From contig NZ_FRDK01000006.1 in NCBI RefSeq assembly GCF_900143245.1, positions 62,001-126,000 on the forward strand: DNA of 64,000 bases. Reading direction: 5' to 3'. A program made the position numbers and the translations under genes. The notes under the pieces were generated by a model. The model was not told the origin of the DNA and did not search any database. It was given only the letters and a program-made list of their open reading frames with translations. The DNA comes from Flavobacterium fryxellicola. GTDB taxonomy: Bacteria; Bacteroidota; Bacteroidia; Flavobacteriales; Flavobacteriaceae. This document shows positions 34,019 through 44,084 of the stretch, one piece after another (the stretch's first letter is position 1; each line of letters starts with the position of its first letter).

Positions 34019-36847
34019 TTAGAACCATTTTCGATTAAAAAGATTGATTAATGTTTTAGGAGAAAAAGTAACAATAAAACGTATTTTTTCGTTGTAATTA
34101 TCTTGTGCTATTTCCCATCCATTATTAGAATAGATTGGAAAATACAATTCAAAGTAGTCTGTAACTAAATTAAGACGGATGCCACTATCGTAAACAAACC
34201 GTCCTTTTGTGTCTTCATTTTTGATTAAACCAATGTCGCCGTACGCTTCAATCCAATTCCAAATACTGTAACTTGCATTTAAGCTAGTAATCCAGCGATT
34301 GGCAAAAGGTGTGGCAATTTTAGATTTAAATCCACCTTCTGCTATTATATACTGTTGACTAAAAAGGCCTGTGCTTTCGGATCTTCCAAAATAATTGTAA
34401 TCAAAAAGATAATCTGTTGGTCTATCTAATGCAAAGCTGAAGAAATCCGATTGGGTTTTGTTGTACAAAAAAGTCCCAGCATAAAAGCGCAAATTAATCT
34501 GGCGATTGTTCTCAAATAGTTTTCGATATTCTATTTCACCAGTAATTTTCCCGAATTTTCCCGAAATTTGCAAATCAGTCATAAAATTGAAATGATTCGT
34601 AACTTCTGTTTTTGTATTGATGTACCTTGCATCAAAAACCGAATAATTTTCGGGAGAGTTATCAATCACTAAAGCACTTTTCTCTTTGTTTACAATCACT
34701 TGTCGGAATAAGAACAACTGTTTTCTATTGTCTCTAAAATTGGGCTCTCGAATGCGCAATTGCAAAGATGGATTTAATCTGAGGTAGGCGGCATCTTCTG
34801 CATAATGAAAATAGGAACCGCTAATAGAATATCTAGCATTATAAAGAGTACTGTTTCTCAAATTTTGATTGACTACAAAAACGGCTGAACCTGATAAATT
34901 TTTCGATTTTGTAGAGTAGGAAGGATTTACATCAAATATAAATGGTTTTTCCAAGATAGTTTTGTTGTGCAACCTGATTCCTGGCGTTACGCCATCATAT
35001 AAATTATAATAAATCGATGGAACATAGAGGACTTGATTGTAATACGGATCCTCTAAATCTTTCATGAAAACAAATTTTACAGGCCGATTATTAGGAAAAA
35101 AACCTTCTAATTTTTTCCAATTGTTTCTTAAATTGTATTCTGGAACCTCATTTTTTAGATTTAAAATAATTTTATCAATGGTGTTTCTGGGAATCGTGAA
35201 GGTACTGTCGCATTCTTCAATATCCAGCCATTGCTTGAACACGATTTCTCCTTTTTTTGTTCCATAAATAGGAATGGGGATTGGTGCTCCTGTTCTGTTT
35301 TTAACAGAAAAAGTAATGCTGTCTTTTGTTTTTACAACGGTTGAGAATTTAAAATCGATAATGTCTCTTGAATCAATGATGGTATTAAAAAACCAACTAA
35401 TATCTTTAGTAGTATTTGATTTTAATACATGTTCAAAATCAGATCGCGCTACTTGTTGGGTCTCATTTAATACGTAAAATTGTTTAATGCTATTGGGTAC
35501 AGTGTTATTTTGAAGATAATCATCCAAAAATCGGATACTTAATCCAGCGCGGTATTTACTTGCAATTTGCTCGTTAAACTTAATTAAAGTATTCTTTGGT
35601 GCTCCCAATGGCTGATCTAAATTTTTACGCGCCATCAACATATAAAAATAGCTGTATTGCTCATTAAAGTCAATATTGGTAAGATTAAAGCTTTTTAATA
35701 ATCGAATGTTGGATGCACTTCCCATCATTTTAATATTAGGATGATTTTCATCCATGTATTTCATCATGGTATAAACTTGAATTCCGTCATAAATCCAATT
35801 GTCTTTTCTAGGATCTAAATGCAAACTAGTTTTTAAATATTCATTTAGATAAGTTTTCAAAAATTTTATTTCGAAAATAAATTCATCTGGAAATGGGCTT
35901 AAAAAGGAAGGTAATTGATTTAGTCCGTAAAATGGATTTCTATCATAATTCGTTTGGGTCACCAGAATTTTATCATAAGGATATTTCCCTATCAAATTAT
36001 TGACATAAGCTACGATTCGGTCAATTACAATTGCTTTTTGAATGCCATCTACTTTATTGTTTTTTAAATCAGTAAGAACCTCAACGGAAGCGTTTTTAAA
36101 ACTCTCAAAATTAGATTTAGGCTCTAAAATCAGATTAAAATCCGTTCTGTTTCGTCCCGATAATTTGTAATTTTTTAATTCCTTCTCGACAATAGCCTTA
36201 GAGACGTTTAAATCCGATGTTACTTCTAAAACTGAAGGCGTTGTTAGCTCTATTTCAAAGTCAGAAATGGCATTGGCAATATCATCTAAGTTGTTGTTAC
36301 TGTTGGTTACAAAAGCATGATTTTCGTAGCGTGCAGGAGTCAAGTACCAGTTTTTTAGGTTTAAAATTCCATTGTAATTGTAGCCATATTTAGTAAATTT
36401 ATCGCTCGGAATTTTAGAGAGATAGGAAAGATGGAAGGTGCTTTTTTGATAAGGAAGCAAGGGCTCTTGTAAGTGTAGAACCACATAATCAGAGTTTTCT
36501 TCGGTTCTATTCCACGATAAAAATTGTTGATCGGTAGTAGTAATAATTAAATTGATCGTGCTACCGCGTTCTTCCTCTTTTGCAAGGTGAAAACCTCTAT
36601 AAAATTCATCCGAAAATCGCTTGGCCAATGGAGTATTTTTATTGGAATACGCATTATTCCAATCATTCAAAACAATTGATTTTAAAGTGTCCTTTGACTG
36701 ATTAAAAAAAGTGATTTCTTGCTTTATGAGCAATGTTTTATTTTCCGTATTGAGCGCAACAGTCATCTTAGAATGGTGTTGTGCTTGTTGTTCTACTGAC
36801 GTCAATAAAACAAGAATAAAAAGGAAAATTTTATAAATTGATTTCAA
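34019..36847 (-). CDS. catalytically degenerate M1-peptidase-like envelope protein
   Basis: A 942-residue exported protein (signal peptide MKSIYKIFLFILVLLTSVEQQAQ). The N-terminal 550 residues follow the gluzincin M1 aminopeptidase layout, but the zinc site is gone. Where active flavobacterial homologues have HExxH then W-L-E-D-G, this protein has KTYLN (331-335) and WIYDG (351-355). The C-terminal 300 residues are rich in aromatic alternating strands and end in a terminal Phe (NLFNRKWF), suggesting an outer-membrane beta-barrel-like domain. It is probably a structural or binding protein. The reading frame is intact, so the loss is old and tolerated. Confidence 0.75.
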   Translation of the reverse strand: MKSIYKIFLFILVLLTSVEQQAQHHSKMTVALNTENKTLLIKQEITFFNQSKDTLKSIVLNDWNNAYSNKNTPLAKRFSDEFYRGFHLAKEEERGSTINLIITTTDQQFLSWNRTEENSDYVVLHLQEPLLPYQKSTFHLSYLSKIPSDKFTKYGYNYNGILNLKNWYLTPARYENHAFVTNSNNNLDDIANAISDFEIELTTPSVLEVTSDLNVSKAIVEKELKNYKLSGRNRTDFNLILEPKSNFESFKNASVEVLTDLKNNKVDGIQKAIVIDRIVAYVNNLIGKYPYDKILVTQTNYDRNPFYGLNQLPSFLSPFPDEFIFEIKFLKTYLNEYLKTSLHLDPRKDNWIYDGIQVYTMMKYMDENHPNIKMMGSASNIRLLKSFNLTNIDFNEQYSYFYMLMARKNLDQPLGAPKNTLIKFNEQIASKYRAGLSIRFLDDYLQNNTVPNSIKQFYVLNETQQVARSDFEHVLKSNTTKDISWFFNTIIDSRDIIDFKFSTVVKTKDSITFSVKNRTGAPIPIPIYGTKKGEIVFKQWLDIEECDSTFTIPRNTIDKIILNLKNEVPEYNLRNNWKKLEGFFPNNRPVKFVFMKDLEDPYYNQVLYVPSIYYNLYDGVTPGIRLHNKTILEKPFIFDVNPSYSTKSKNLSGSAVFVVNQNLRNSTLYNARYSISGSYFHYAEDAAYLRLNPSLQLRIREPNFRDNRKQLFLFRQVIVNKEKSALVIDNSPENYSVFDARYINTKTEVTNHFNFMTDLQISGKFGKITGEIEYRKLFENNRQINLRFYAGTFLYNKTQSDFFSFALDRPTDYLFDYNYFGRSESTGLFSQQYIIAEGGFKSKIATPFANRWITSLNASYSIWNWIEAYGDIGLIKNEDTKGRFVYDSGIRLNLVTDYFELYFPIYSNNGWEIAQDNYNEKIRFIVTFSPKTLINLFNRKWF

Positions 36848-37161
36848 GTATTTGATTTAAATGTAAAGAAATGAAAGTAGTTGTCCGTTTATCCAACGAT
36901 TTATTTACCGCAAATTAGCAAATTTTTCAATATAAATTTCAAACAATTATAATGATGATTGGCGAATTTGGGGTAAATTTTTTCTAAATCCTACAGTTTA
37001 AAGTCATGTCTAATAAATTTCTGTTTTTCTAGTCCAAAAATAGCAGATATTATATCAGAATAATAACAAATTAGCACATAAAATCAACCTTTTACGTAGG
37101 GAATTATATGTAGTAAAATCGCATAAAAAAGCCTTTGAAAATTGGATCAAACTGCTTGTTT
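36848..37161. other. intergenic region
   Basis: 314 AT-rich bases between the LOG-family gene and the M1-like gene. No open frame, hairpin with T-run or recognisable motif was found. Confidence 0.5.
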
Positions 37162-37890
37162 TTAAAAATTTGGAGACAAATCGTATTTTTTATAGAATTT
37201 GTTCAGCACATCAACCACTTCATCCTCGGTATCAACAATTTTAAAAAGTTCCAAATCTTCCATATGAACGGTTTTTTCTTTCTCAACTAAGACTGTTTTT
37301 ATCCAATCAATCAATCCTGACCAAAAACTTGTACCTACTAATATTATTGGGAATTTTGCTATTTTTTTTGTTTGAATTAAAGTCATCGCTTCAAACAATT
37401 CGTCCATTGTACCAAAACCTCCTGGCATTACGACAAAACCCTGAGAATATTTGACAAACATTACCTTTCGAACAAAGAAATAATCAAAGTTTAAGTTTTT
37501 ATCGTTGTCAATATAGGGGTTAAAATGTTGTTCGAAAGGCAGCTCAATATTAAGCCCCACTGATGTCCCACCTCCAAGATGTGCGCCTTTATTACCTGCT
37601 TCCATAATGCCTGGACCACCGCCAGTAATGACACCGTAACCGGCTTTGCTTATTTTATAGGCAATTTTTTCGGCCAGTAAATAATAAGGATCTTCCGGTT
37701 TTGTTCTAGCCGATCCAAAAATGCTCACACATGGGCCTATTCGCCCCATACTTTCATAACCGTTCACGAACTCGGCCATAATTTTAAAAATGGCCCAACT
37801 ATCATTGGTTCTAATCTCATTCCAAGTCTTTTTTTTCAATCGGTCTTGGATTACTTTATCCTCGTCATTGTCAAAATCTTCTAATCTCAT
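37162..37890 (-). CDS. LOG-family protein (TIGR00730-type Rossmann fold)
   Basis: A 242-residue cytosolic protein of the lysine-decarboxylase-like/LOG family, whose characterised members are nucleoside 5'-monophosphate phosphoribohydrolases. The signature PGGFGTMDELFE (about residue 158) and the phosphate-binding GGGPGIMEAGNKGA (about 93) are intact, as is the early VSIFGSARTK. Length is normal for the longer bacterial subgroup. Physiological substrate unknown, probably AMP or a related nucleotide. Confidence 0.9.
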   Translation of the reverse strand: MRLEDFDNDEDKVIQDRLKKKTWNEIRTNDSWAIFKIMAEFVNGYESMGRIGPCVSIFGSARTKPEDPYYLLAEKIAYKISKAGYGVITGGGPGIMEAGNKGAHLGGGTSVGLNIELPFEQHFNPYIDNDKNLNFDYFFVRKVMFVKYSQGFVVMPGGFGTMDELFEAMTLIQTKKIAKFPIILVGTSFWSGLIDWIKTVLVEKEKTVHMEDLELFKIVDTEDEVVDVLNKFYKKYDLSPNF

Positions 37891-38280
37891 CTTCTAAAAT
37901 ATAATTTAATATCTAATTTTTTTTGTAGCCATCCTGCCTTTTACCAAATACACCGATTTCTTTTCACTCTTTTTGTTTTACTGCCTCTGCAAGCGTATAA
38001 GGAATAATAAAAAGGAATTCCGATTCGATTTGGTAGAGCACTCCAATCGACTAAAGTAATTCTTTTTTAAAGAATGGCGCAATATCGCTTTTTTTATTTT
38101 TTTTATTTTTTAAAAATTTATTTTTTTCGATATGAGATGACAATTAGTACTGTCTTATACAAGTCTGAATAAATAATAAATCACCTAAATGTGGAATTAT
38201 AAAGTTAAAAAGGGATATTCATTTTTTCTTCATTTGTGATGATTCCAGTTTCGCAGTTGAATTTAAGACTTAAGATATAA
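37891..38280. other. intergenic region after the adaptor pseudogene
   Basis: About 390 bases. The RND inner-membrane pump gene expected after an adaptor gene is absent. A minus-strand frame with ...DWSALPNRIGIPFYYSLY... near 38040 looks protein-like but has no start and no family I know. A plus-strand TTGGTAGAGCA at 38030-38040 resembles a tRNA D-arm but has no matching arms. Confidence 0.4.
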
Positions 38281-38546
38281 TTAAAATAACAGTTGTCCTT
38301 TTCTTATTAGAGGACCTTTGCCTAAGTCTGTTTTTTGGATAAAGCCATCTACTTTTGGACGAATTTCTACATTTTGATAGCCTTCCTGGTTGGCTGTATA
38401 TTCTTGAAATACTGCGGCATCTTGCAATGTAATGGTTTGAACTGGAAATGCAGCTGCAGCAGGAACTGGCATTTCTTGTTCTTCTTTTTTGCCACACGCT
38501 GCTGCAATCAGCAAAACAAATAGGGAAAATATTGAATTTTTTTCAT
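38281..38546 (-). pseudogene. frameshifted and truncated RND efflux adaptor (AcrA/MFP family)
   Basis: An ATG at 38546 opens MKKIQYF, then one missing base throws the frame into a stop. In the next frame the sequence continues as a lipoprotein signal (LLIAAACGKKEE) and the start of a membrane-fusion protein: FPVQTITLQDAAVFQEYTA and VEIRPKVDGFIQKTD, then RKGQLLF and a TAA. Normal adaptors continue for about 300 more residues. Two lesions, a -1 frameshift and loss of the 3' end, mean no adaptor is made. It lies 27 bases downstream of the decayed regulator. Confidence 0.85.
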
Positions 38547-38573
38547 TTTTATAATTGGGTTTAGTATTTATAT

Positions 38574-39060
38574 TCAGGAATTGTTTGTCTCTATTTCTTT
38601 AAATTTGTCAGTAGTTTTGATTAATAGCTCTTCGACTTCACAAAGGTGGGATTTATAAGTCTTGACATTTTTCCTGTTATATTGTTCTTTAGCACAAGAA
38701 ATAGTTTGTGTTCAGTAGGTGATTAATTTATCTATTATTTTTTTTTCAAAATCAAGGATTTCAATATAATGGGTTAATCTTTCAGCGAAAGGCGAAGGTT
38801 TAAAATATTTTTTTCGGTCCTTAGATAGTGTGTACTAATTAATTTGTCCATTTTTCAAAGCAGATTCAAATTGGTCGAAATGGAACTTTTACTCGCTGCT
38901 ATTTTTTAACTATTTATTCAAAAGTTAATACAGTCTTACAGCCATCCACATTTAGTAGTCCTGGTATTCAGGAATCTAAAAGGTGTAAATTAAATACTAA
39001 TTCAAAAGGAATTCTGTACGTTTCGATAATCTCCTCTCGTTCTTTTTGTATTGCTTTCAT
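38574..39060 (-). pseudogene. decayed GbsR/MarR-type regulator of the RND operon
   Basis: The minus strand encodes, across frames, MKAIQKEREEIIETYRIPFE, then LTFE-IVKK, the helix-turn-helix ASKSSISTNLNLL, then DRKKYFKPSPFAERLTHYIE and FKEIETNNS at the end. These match the GbsR-like (MarR superfamily) repressors that precede RND efflux operons in Flavobacteriia, in the right order and over the expected ~160 residues. At least three stops (after NLHLLDS, after NLNLL, after IDKLITY) and frameshifts destroy it. Regulator and adaptor have decayed together. Confidence 0.85.
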
Positions 39061-39314
39061 TATTTTTTTTATAAAGTAGCGTTAGTTCGTATTTTATGAA
39101 CTAAAAGAACTTAAATTTATGATAATTTTTAACTATTTTTATCTTGTGTTTATAAACTGGAGGGTTATTTCCTCGTTTATAGTTCTATAGTTTAATAATC
39201 AATTCGTTATAATTAAATGAAAAGGAAGTTGTTCAGAAAAAAAATGCTTAATATTGAAAATAGAATCTTTAAATCTAATCAATCCATTTTCTATTCAACC
39301 AAATGCATTCCATT

Positions 39315-40109
39315 ATGAAATCTAAAAACTTGAAGAATTCTTTCTTACTGATTGCCTTATTTTCTGCAACGGTAGCTATGGCACAACACAAATATGTGAC
39401 TACGCCACCAGAAGTTTCCCCAATGCCAATGAAACCCGAAATGACTGAAATTTGGGAACCAGAAGTACAAGTAATTACGCCCGCTAAAATGCTTGGAAAT
39501 GCACCTTCGGATGCGATTATTCTATTTGACGGCAAAAACTTAGATCAGTGGGTGAATCAAAAAGATATAAATAAACCTGCAGGATGGAAAATTATTGCTA
39601 ACGATTATATGGAAGTGGTGCCAGGTTCAGGAGGTATTCAAACCAAGATGCAGTTTGGAGATTGCCAATTGCACTTGGAATGGAGTGCGCCAGACGTTGT
39701 TTTAGATGGAGGACAAGCCAGAGGAAATAGTGGCGTGTTTTTTCAAAATAGGTACGAATTGCAAATTTTGGATTCTTATAACAATAGAACTTACAGTAAC
39801 GGTCAAGCGGGAAGTATTTATAAAGATCATCCACCTTTAGTAAACGCTGTAAAAACGCCATTAGAATGGAATGCATACGACGTAATCTATACGGCGCCTC
39901 GATTCAAGACCGATGGCGTGATTGATGCTCCTGCCAAAATCACTGTGTTTTTGAATGGTGTTTTGGTGCAAAACAACACCACTATAAATGGGTTGACACT
40001 TTACATTGGTTTACATAAGTATTCTTCGTCTCATGGCGACGATGTTATCTCACTTCAAGATCATGATTCTAAAAATCAATTCAGAAATATCTGGATTAGA
40101 AAATTATAA
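39315..40109 (+). CDS. DUF1080 (3-keto-disaccharide hydrolase-like) exported protein
   Basis: A secreted protein of about 264 residues with signal peptide (MKSKNLKNSFLLIALFSATVAMA) and a concanavalin-like DUF1080 domain, a family linked to hydrolysis of glycosidic bonds in 3-keto-sugars. Typical motifs are ILFDGKNLDQWVN, the WSAPDVVLDGGQARGNSGVFF region and YELQILDSYNN. The ATG at 39315 is preferred over 39303 because it begins a normal signal peptide. Single gene after a decayed region. Confidence 0.88.
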   Translation: MKSKNLKNSFLLIALFSATVAMAQHKYVTTPPEVSPMPMKPEMTEIWEPEVQVITPAKMLGNAPSDAIILFDGKNLDQWVNQKDINKPAGWKIIANDYMEVVPGSGGIQTKMQFGDCQLHLEWSAPDVVLDGGQARGNSGVFFQNRYELQILDSYNNRTYSNGQAGSIYKDHPPLVNAVKTPLEWNAYDVIYTAPRFKTDGVIDAPAKITVFLNGVLVQNNTTINGLTLYIGLHKYSSSHGDDVISLQDHDSKNQFRNIWIRKL

Positions 40110-40229
40110 AATTAACTTTAAAAGAACGTTTAAATCAGTATTTCTTTTCGGACTGTTACACAGTTTAGTGAAGGTTTCTAATTTAAAATCTATTTTACTT
40201 ATATTTGTTGACCTAAAAAAAAACGTGTA

Positions 40230-41459
40230 GTGAGTCAAATCAATAAGCTTAAAATATTCAATGATCCCATTTATGGGTTTATCACCATCCCCAATGCTTT
40301 AATTTACGATCTAATTCAGCATCCTTACTTTCAGCGTTTGCGCCGCATATCGCAAATGGGATTGTCTTACCTAGTTTATCCAGGAGCAAATCATACCCGT
40401 TTTCATCATGCTTTGGGATGTCTGCATTTGATGCAAAAAGCAGTTGACGTACTCCGTTTTAAAGGAGTCTTTATTTCACCCGAAGAAGAAAATGCACTGT
40501 ATATAGCTATTTTATTGCATGATATAGGCCATGGCCCTTTTTCGCATGCAATGGAAAAAAGCATTGTTGAAAATGTACATCATGAAGAAATTTCCTTGTT
40601 ATTCATGAACCAATTAAATTTGGAATTTAACGGACAGTTAAGTTTGGCAATTCAGGTTTTTATGGGAGAATATCATCGGAAATTTATGCTTCAATTAATT
40701 TCCAGTCAGTTGGACATGGACCGAATGGATTATTTGAAGCGGGATAGTTTTTACTCAGGTGTAGCAGAAGGCAATGTCAACTCCGAGCGTTTGATTCAAA
40801 TGATGACCGTAGTTGAGGACTATTTAGTTATTGAAGAAAAGGGAATTTATTCTGTAGAGAAGTTTTTGATGTCCCGTCGTTTAATGTATTGGCAAGCCTA
40901 CCTGCACAAAACGAGTTTGGTAGCAGAATTAATTTTGATGAAAATTTTGAAACGAGCTAAAGAGTTAACGTTAAAAGGAGTGCAGTTGCCTTGTAGCGAG
41001 CCATTATTATTTTTCATGCAAAACAAAGTCACAATTGCTACGTTTAATGCTGAAACTTTGGATTTATTTGCTCAACTAGATGATTTTGATATCATTGGAG
41101 CTTTAAAATCTTGGCAAAAGCATGATGATTTTATTTTATCGTCGTTAAGCAAAATGATTGTAAACCGAGATTTATTGAAAATAAAACTGACCAGCGAAAA
41201 AGTAGCAATTGAGGATTTACAGCCACTAAAAGAGCGTTTTGCGGTAGAAAATAACATTTCGTTATTAGAAACTAATTATTTTATTTTTAAAGGGAAAATA
41301 AAAAATCAAGCGTATAGCAAAGAAGCGGAGCCCATACGAATTTTGAAAAAAGATAGCACAATTGAGGACGTCATTGAATCATCTGATCAGCTGAATTTAA
41401 AATCATTATCTAAATTAGTGACCAAGTATTATATCTGTTTCCCAAAACAACTGTTATAA
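40230..41459 (+). CDS. HD-domain phosphohydrolase (dGTPase-like)
   Basis: A 409-residue cytosolic HD-superfamily hydrolase, probably acting on nucleotides. Metal-binding motifs are present: HTRFHHALGCLHLM (about 50-64) and the HD pair in LHDIGHGPFSHAME (about 92-107), with DMDRMDYLKRDSFYSG further on. The start is GTG. It lies just upstream of lpxD on the same strand, the order usual in Flavobacteriia, though lpxD has its own promoter box. Substrate not determinable. Confidence 0.88.
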   Translation: MSQINKLKIFNDPIYGFITIPNALIYDLIQHPYFQRLRRISQMGLSYLVYPGANHTRFHHALGCLHLMQKAVDVLRFKGVFISPEEENALYIAILLHDIGHGPFSHAMEKSIVENVHHEEISLLFMNQLNLEFNGQLSLAIQVFMGEYHRKFMLQLISSQLDMDRMDYLKRDSFYSGVAEGNVNSERLIQMMTVVEDYLVIEEKGIYSVEKFLMSRRLMYWQAYLHKTSLVAELILMKILKRAKELTLKGVQLPCSEPLLFFMQNKVTIATFNAETLDLFAQLDDFDIIGALKSWQKHDDFILSSLSKMIVNRDLLKIKLTSEKVAIEDLQPLKERFAVENNISLLETNYFIFKGKIKNQAYSKEAEPIRILKKDSTIEDVIESSDQLNLKSLSKLVTKYYICFPKQLL

Positions 41460-41486
41460 AAACACCATTTAAAATCTATTTTTTTA

Positions 41487-41494
41487 TATTTTTG
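41487..41494 (+). promoter_or_regulatory. Bacteroidota -7 box upstream of lpxD
   Basis: TATTTTTG matches TAnnTTTG about 95 bases before the lpxD start, downstream of the HD gene stop. It probably drives the lipid A operon. Confidence 0.5.
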
Positions 41495-41590
41495 TCGCAA
41501 TGAAACGAGTCAATACATTTTTTTTGAAAACCATCAGGACTTTATATAGTGAGTTCCATCTTATTCCTATAAGAAATACAATCAGATAAG

Positions 41591-42634
41591 ATGAAATTTA
41601 CAGCAGAACAAATAGCAGGGATTCTAGAAGGAGAAGTGGTTGGGAATTCTATGGTGGAAGTGTTTAGATTGTCAAAAATTGAGGAGGGTGTTGAAGGTTC
41701 TCTGACTTTTTTGTCAAATCCTAAATACCTCAATTATATTTATTCTACAAAAGCGTCAATAACAATCGTTAATGATACTTTTGTGCCTGAATCGCCTTTA
41801 ACCACCACATTGATTAAAGTGCCAGATGCATACGGAGCATTTTCTAAACTATTGGAATTTTACAATCAGGTTAAGCTAAATAAAAGTGGAATTGAGCAGC
41901 CTTCCTTTATTTCGCAAAGTGCAAAATATGGCGATAACTTATATTTAGGTAGTTTTAGTTACATAGGGCAAAACGTAGTTTTAGGAGAAAACGTCAAAAT
42001 CTACCCCAATTGTTTTCTGGGAGACAATGTTACAGTTGGTAATAATGTAGTTTTATTCGCTGGTGCAAAAATTTATTCGGAAACTGTAATTGGTAACAAT
42101 TGCACGATTCATTCAGGAGCTATTATTGGTTCGGACGGTTTTGGCTTTGCGCCAAATCCAGACGGAACGTATACAAAGATTCCGCAAATTGGTAATGTAA
42201 TTATTGAAGACAATGTTGATATAGGCTCTTGTACCACAATTGACAGAGCTACGATGGGTTCCACTATTATTAGAAAAGGAGTAAAACTTGATAATCAAAT
42301 TCAGATAGCCCATAATGTTGAAATAGGGGAGAATACAGTGATCGCTGCTCAAACAGGCGTTGCAGGTTCTACTAAAATTGGAAAAAATGGCTTGATTGGT
42401 GGACAAGTGGGAATTTCAGGACATCTGACTGTAGGGGATAATGTACGAATTCAGGCGCAAGCTGGTGTCGGAAGAAATATAAAAGACAATGAAATTTTGC
42501 AAGGAAGTCCTGCATTTGGATACAATGATTTTAGCAAATCGTATGTTCATTTTAAGAATTTACCCAAAATTGTTGCAGAAATAAAAGAATTAAAGAAACA
42601 AATATTAAACCAAAAAAATGGAAACAATGGTTAA
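41591..42634 (+). CDS. lpxD: UDP-3-O-(3-hydroxyacyl)glucosamine N-acyltransferase
   Basis: A 347-residue LpxD, third enzyme of lipid A synthesis, adding the second acyl chain from acyl-ACP. The N-terminal uridine-binding domain (1-100) shows [20 protein letters not shown]. The left-handed beta-helix of hexapeptide repeats (about 105-315) includes the catalytic-His region [21 protein letters not shown], and a C-terminal helix follows. It overlaps the LpxC-FabZ gene by 17 bases, implying coupling. Confidence 0.96.
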   Translation: MKFTAEQIAGILEGEVVGNSMVEVFRLSKIEEGVEGSLTFLSNPKYLNYIYSTKASITIVNDTFVPESPLTTTLIKVPDAYGAFSKLLEFYNQVKLNKSGIEQPSFISQSAKYGDNLYLGSFSYIGQNVVLGENVKIYPNCFLGDNVTVGNNVVLFAGAKIYSETVIGNNCTIHSGAIIGSDGFGFAPNPDGTYTKIPQIGNVIIEDNVDIGSCTTIDRATMGSTIIRKGVKLDNQIQIAHNVEIGENTVIAAQTGVAGSTKIGKNGLIGGQVGISGHLTVGDNVRIQAQAGVGRNIKDNEILQGSPAFGYNDFSKSYVHFKNLPKIVAEIKELKKQILNQKNGNNG

Positions 42635-44015
42635 ACAGAAGACCATCACGACAGAAATCTCACTAACTGGAGTTGGACTGCATACCGGTAAAGAAGTGAA
42701 AATGACTTTCAAACCTGCTCCGGTGAATAATGGTTTTACTTTTGTTCGAGTAGATCTGGAAGGACATCCTATTATCGAAGCAGATGCAAATTATGTAGTA
42801 AACACCCAAAGAGGGACTAATTTAGAAAAACTGGGTGTTAAAATTCAAACGCCAGAACATGTTTTAGCAGCACTTATTGGTTGTGATTTAGATAACATAA
42901 TTATCGAATTGAACGCTTCGGAACTTCCTATTATGGATGGTTCTTCTAAATATTTTGTTGAAGCTCTTGAAAAAGCAGGATTTGAAGAACAAAATGCCAA
43001 AAGAAAAGTTTATGTGGTGAAAGAGGTTATTTCATTCACTGACGAAGCTTCAGGAAGTGAAATTTTAGTGATGCCAAGTGATCATTATTGTGTAACTGCC
43101 ATGGTTGATTTTGGAACTAAAATTTTAGGTACCCAAAATGCAAATATGAAAAGCATTGCTGATTTCAAAACTGAAATATCCGAATCCAGAACCTTTAGTT
43201 TTTTGCATGAATTAGAATCTCTATTAGAAAACGGATTGATAAAAGGCGGCGATTTGAACAATGCAATTGTTTATGTTGATAAAGAAATTTCAGAAGCAAC
43301 AATGGAGAATTTGAAAGTTGCGTTTGGAAAAGAAACTATTAATGTGAAACCTAATGGAATTTTAGACAATCTTACTTTGCATTATCCAAATGAAGCAGCA
43401 AGACACAAACTGCTTGATGTAGTTGGTGATTTAGCTTTAATAGGTACTAAAATACAAGGAAAAGTTATTGCTAATAAACCGGGACATTTTGTAAATACAC
43501 AATTTGCCAAAAAAATGGCGAAAATTATAAAAATAGAACAGAGAAATTACGTTCCCGTTTATGATTTGAATCAAGAGCCATTAATGGATATTCATAAAAT
43601 TATGGCGGTTTTACCTCACAGACCACCCTTTTTATTGATTGATAGAATCATTGAAATGTCTGAAAGCCATGTTGTAGGGATGAAAAATGTAACCATGAAT
43701 GAAAATTTCTTTGTGGGTCATTTTCCTGAAGCACCAGTTATGCCAGGCGTTTTAATAGTAGAAGCTATGGCACAAACAGGAGGGATTTTAGTTTTAAGTA
43801 CAGTTCCAGATCCCGAAAATTATTTGACTTATTTTATGAAAATTGATAATGTTAAATTCAAACATAAAGTATTACCTGGTGACACCTTAATTTTTAAGTG
43901 TGATTTAATAACGCCTATCAGAAGAGGAATTTGTCACATGCAAGCCAATGCTTATGCAAATGGCAAACTCGTTGCTGAAGCGGAATTAATGGCTCAGATT
44001 GCAAGAAAACAATAA
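42618..44015 (+). CDS. lpxC/fabZ: bifunctional LpxC deacetylase / FabZ dehydratase
   Basis: A 465-residue fusion. The N-terminal LpxC half (about 1-305) is the Zn-dependent deacetylase committing to lipid A, with zinc ligands in TPEHVLAAL and [14 protein letters not shown]. The C-terminal FabZ half (about 315-465) is a hot-dog 3-hydroxyacyl-ACP dehydratase with [13 protein letters not shown] and the catalytic [20 protein letters not shown]. This fusion is a Bacteroidota hallmark and ties lipid A to fatty acid synthesis. An alternative ATG lies three codons downstream. It overlaps lpxD and precedes lpxA by 69 bases. Confidence 0.97.
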   Translation: METMVKQKTITTEISLTGVGLHTGKEVKMTFKPAPVNNGFTFVRVDLEGHPIIEADANYVVNTQRGTNLEKLGVKIQTPEHVLAALIGCDLDNIIIELNASELPIMDGSSKYFVEALEKAGFEEQNAKRKVYVVKEVISFTDEASGSEILVMPSDHYCVTAMVDFGTKILGTQNANMKSIADFKTEISESRTFSFLHELESLLENGLIKGGDLNNAIVYVDKEISEATMENLKVAFGKETINVKPNGILDNLTLHYPNEAARHKLLDVVGDLALIGTKIQGKVIANKPGHFVNTQFAKKMAKIIKIEQRNYVPVYDLNQEPLMDIHKIMAVLPHRPPFLLIDRIIEMSESHVVGMKNVTMNENFFVGHFPEAPVMPGVLIVEAMAQTGGILVLSTVPDPENYLTYFMKIDNVKFKHKVLPGDTLIFKCDLITPIRRGICHMQANAYANGKLVAEAELMAQIARKQ

Positions 44016-44084
44016 TTTTTGTTGATTTGATTAATCGATCATTCGATCAATCGCTTAAACAGTTAAACGGTTAAACAAAATAAA

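Noticed and set aside
38020..38070. Plus-strand TTGGTAGAGCA resembling a tRNA D-arm
   Set aside because: No acceptor stem, no anticodon stem with a proper loop and no GGTTCGA T-arm at the right distance. Probably chance.
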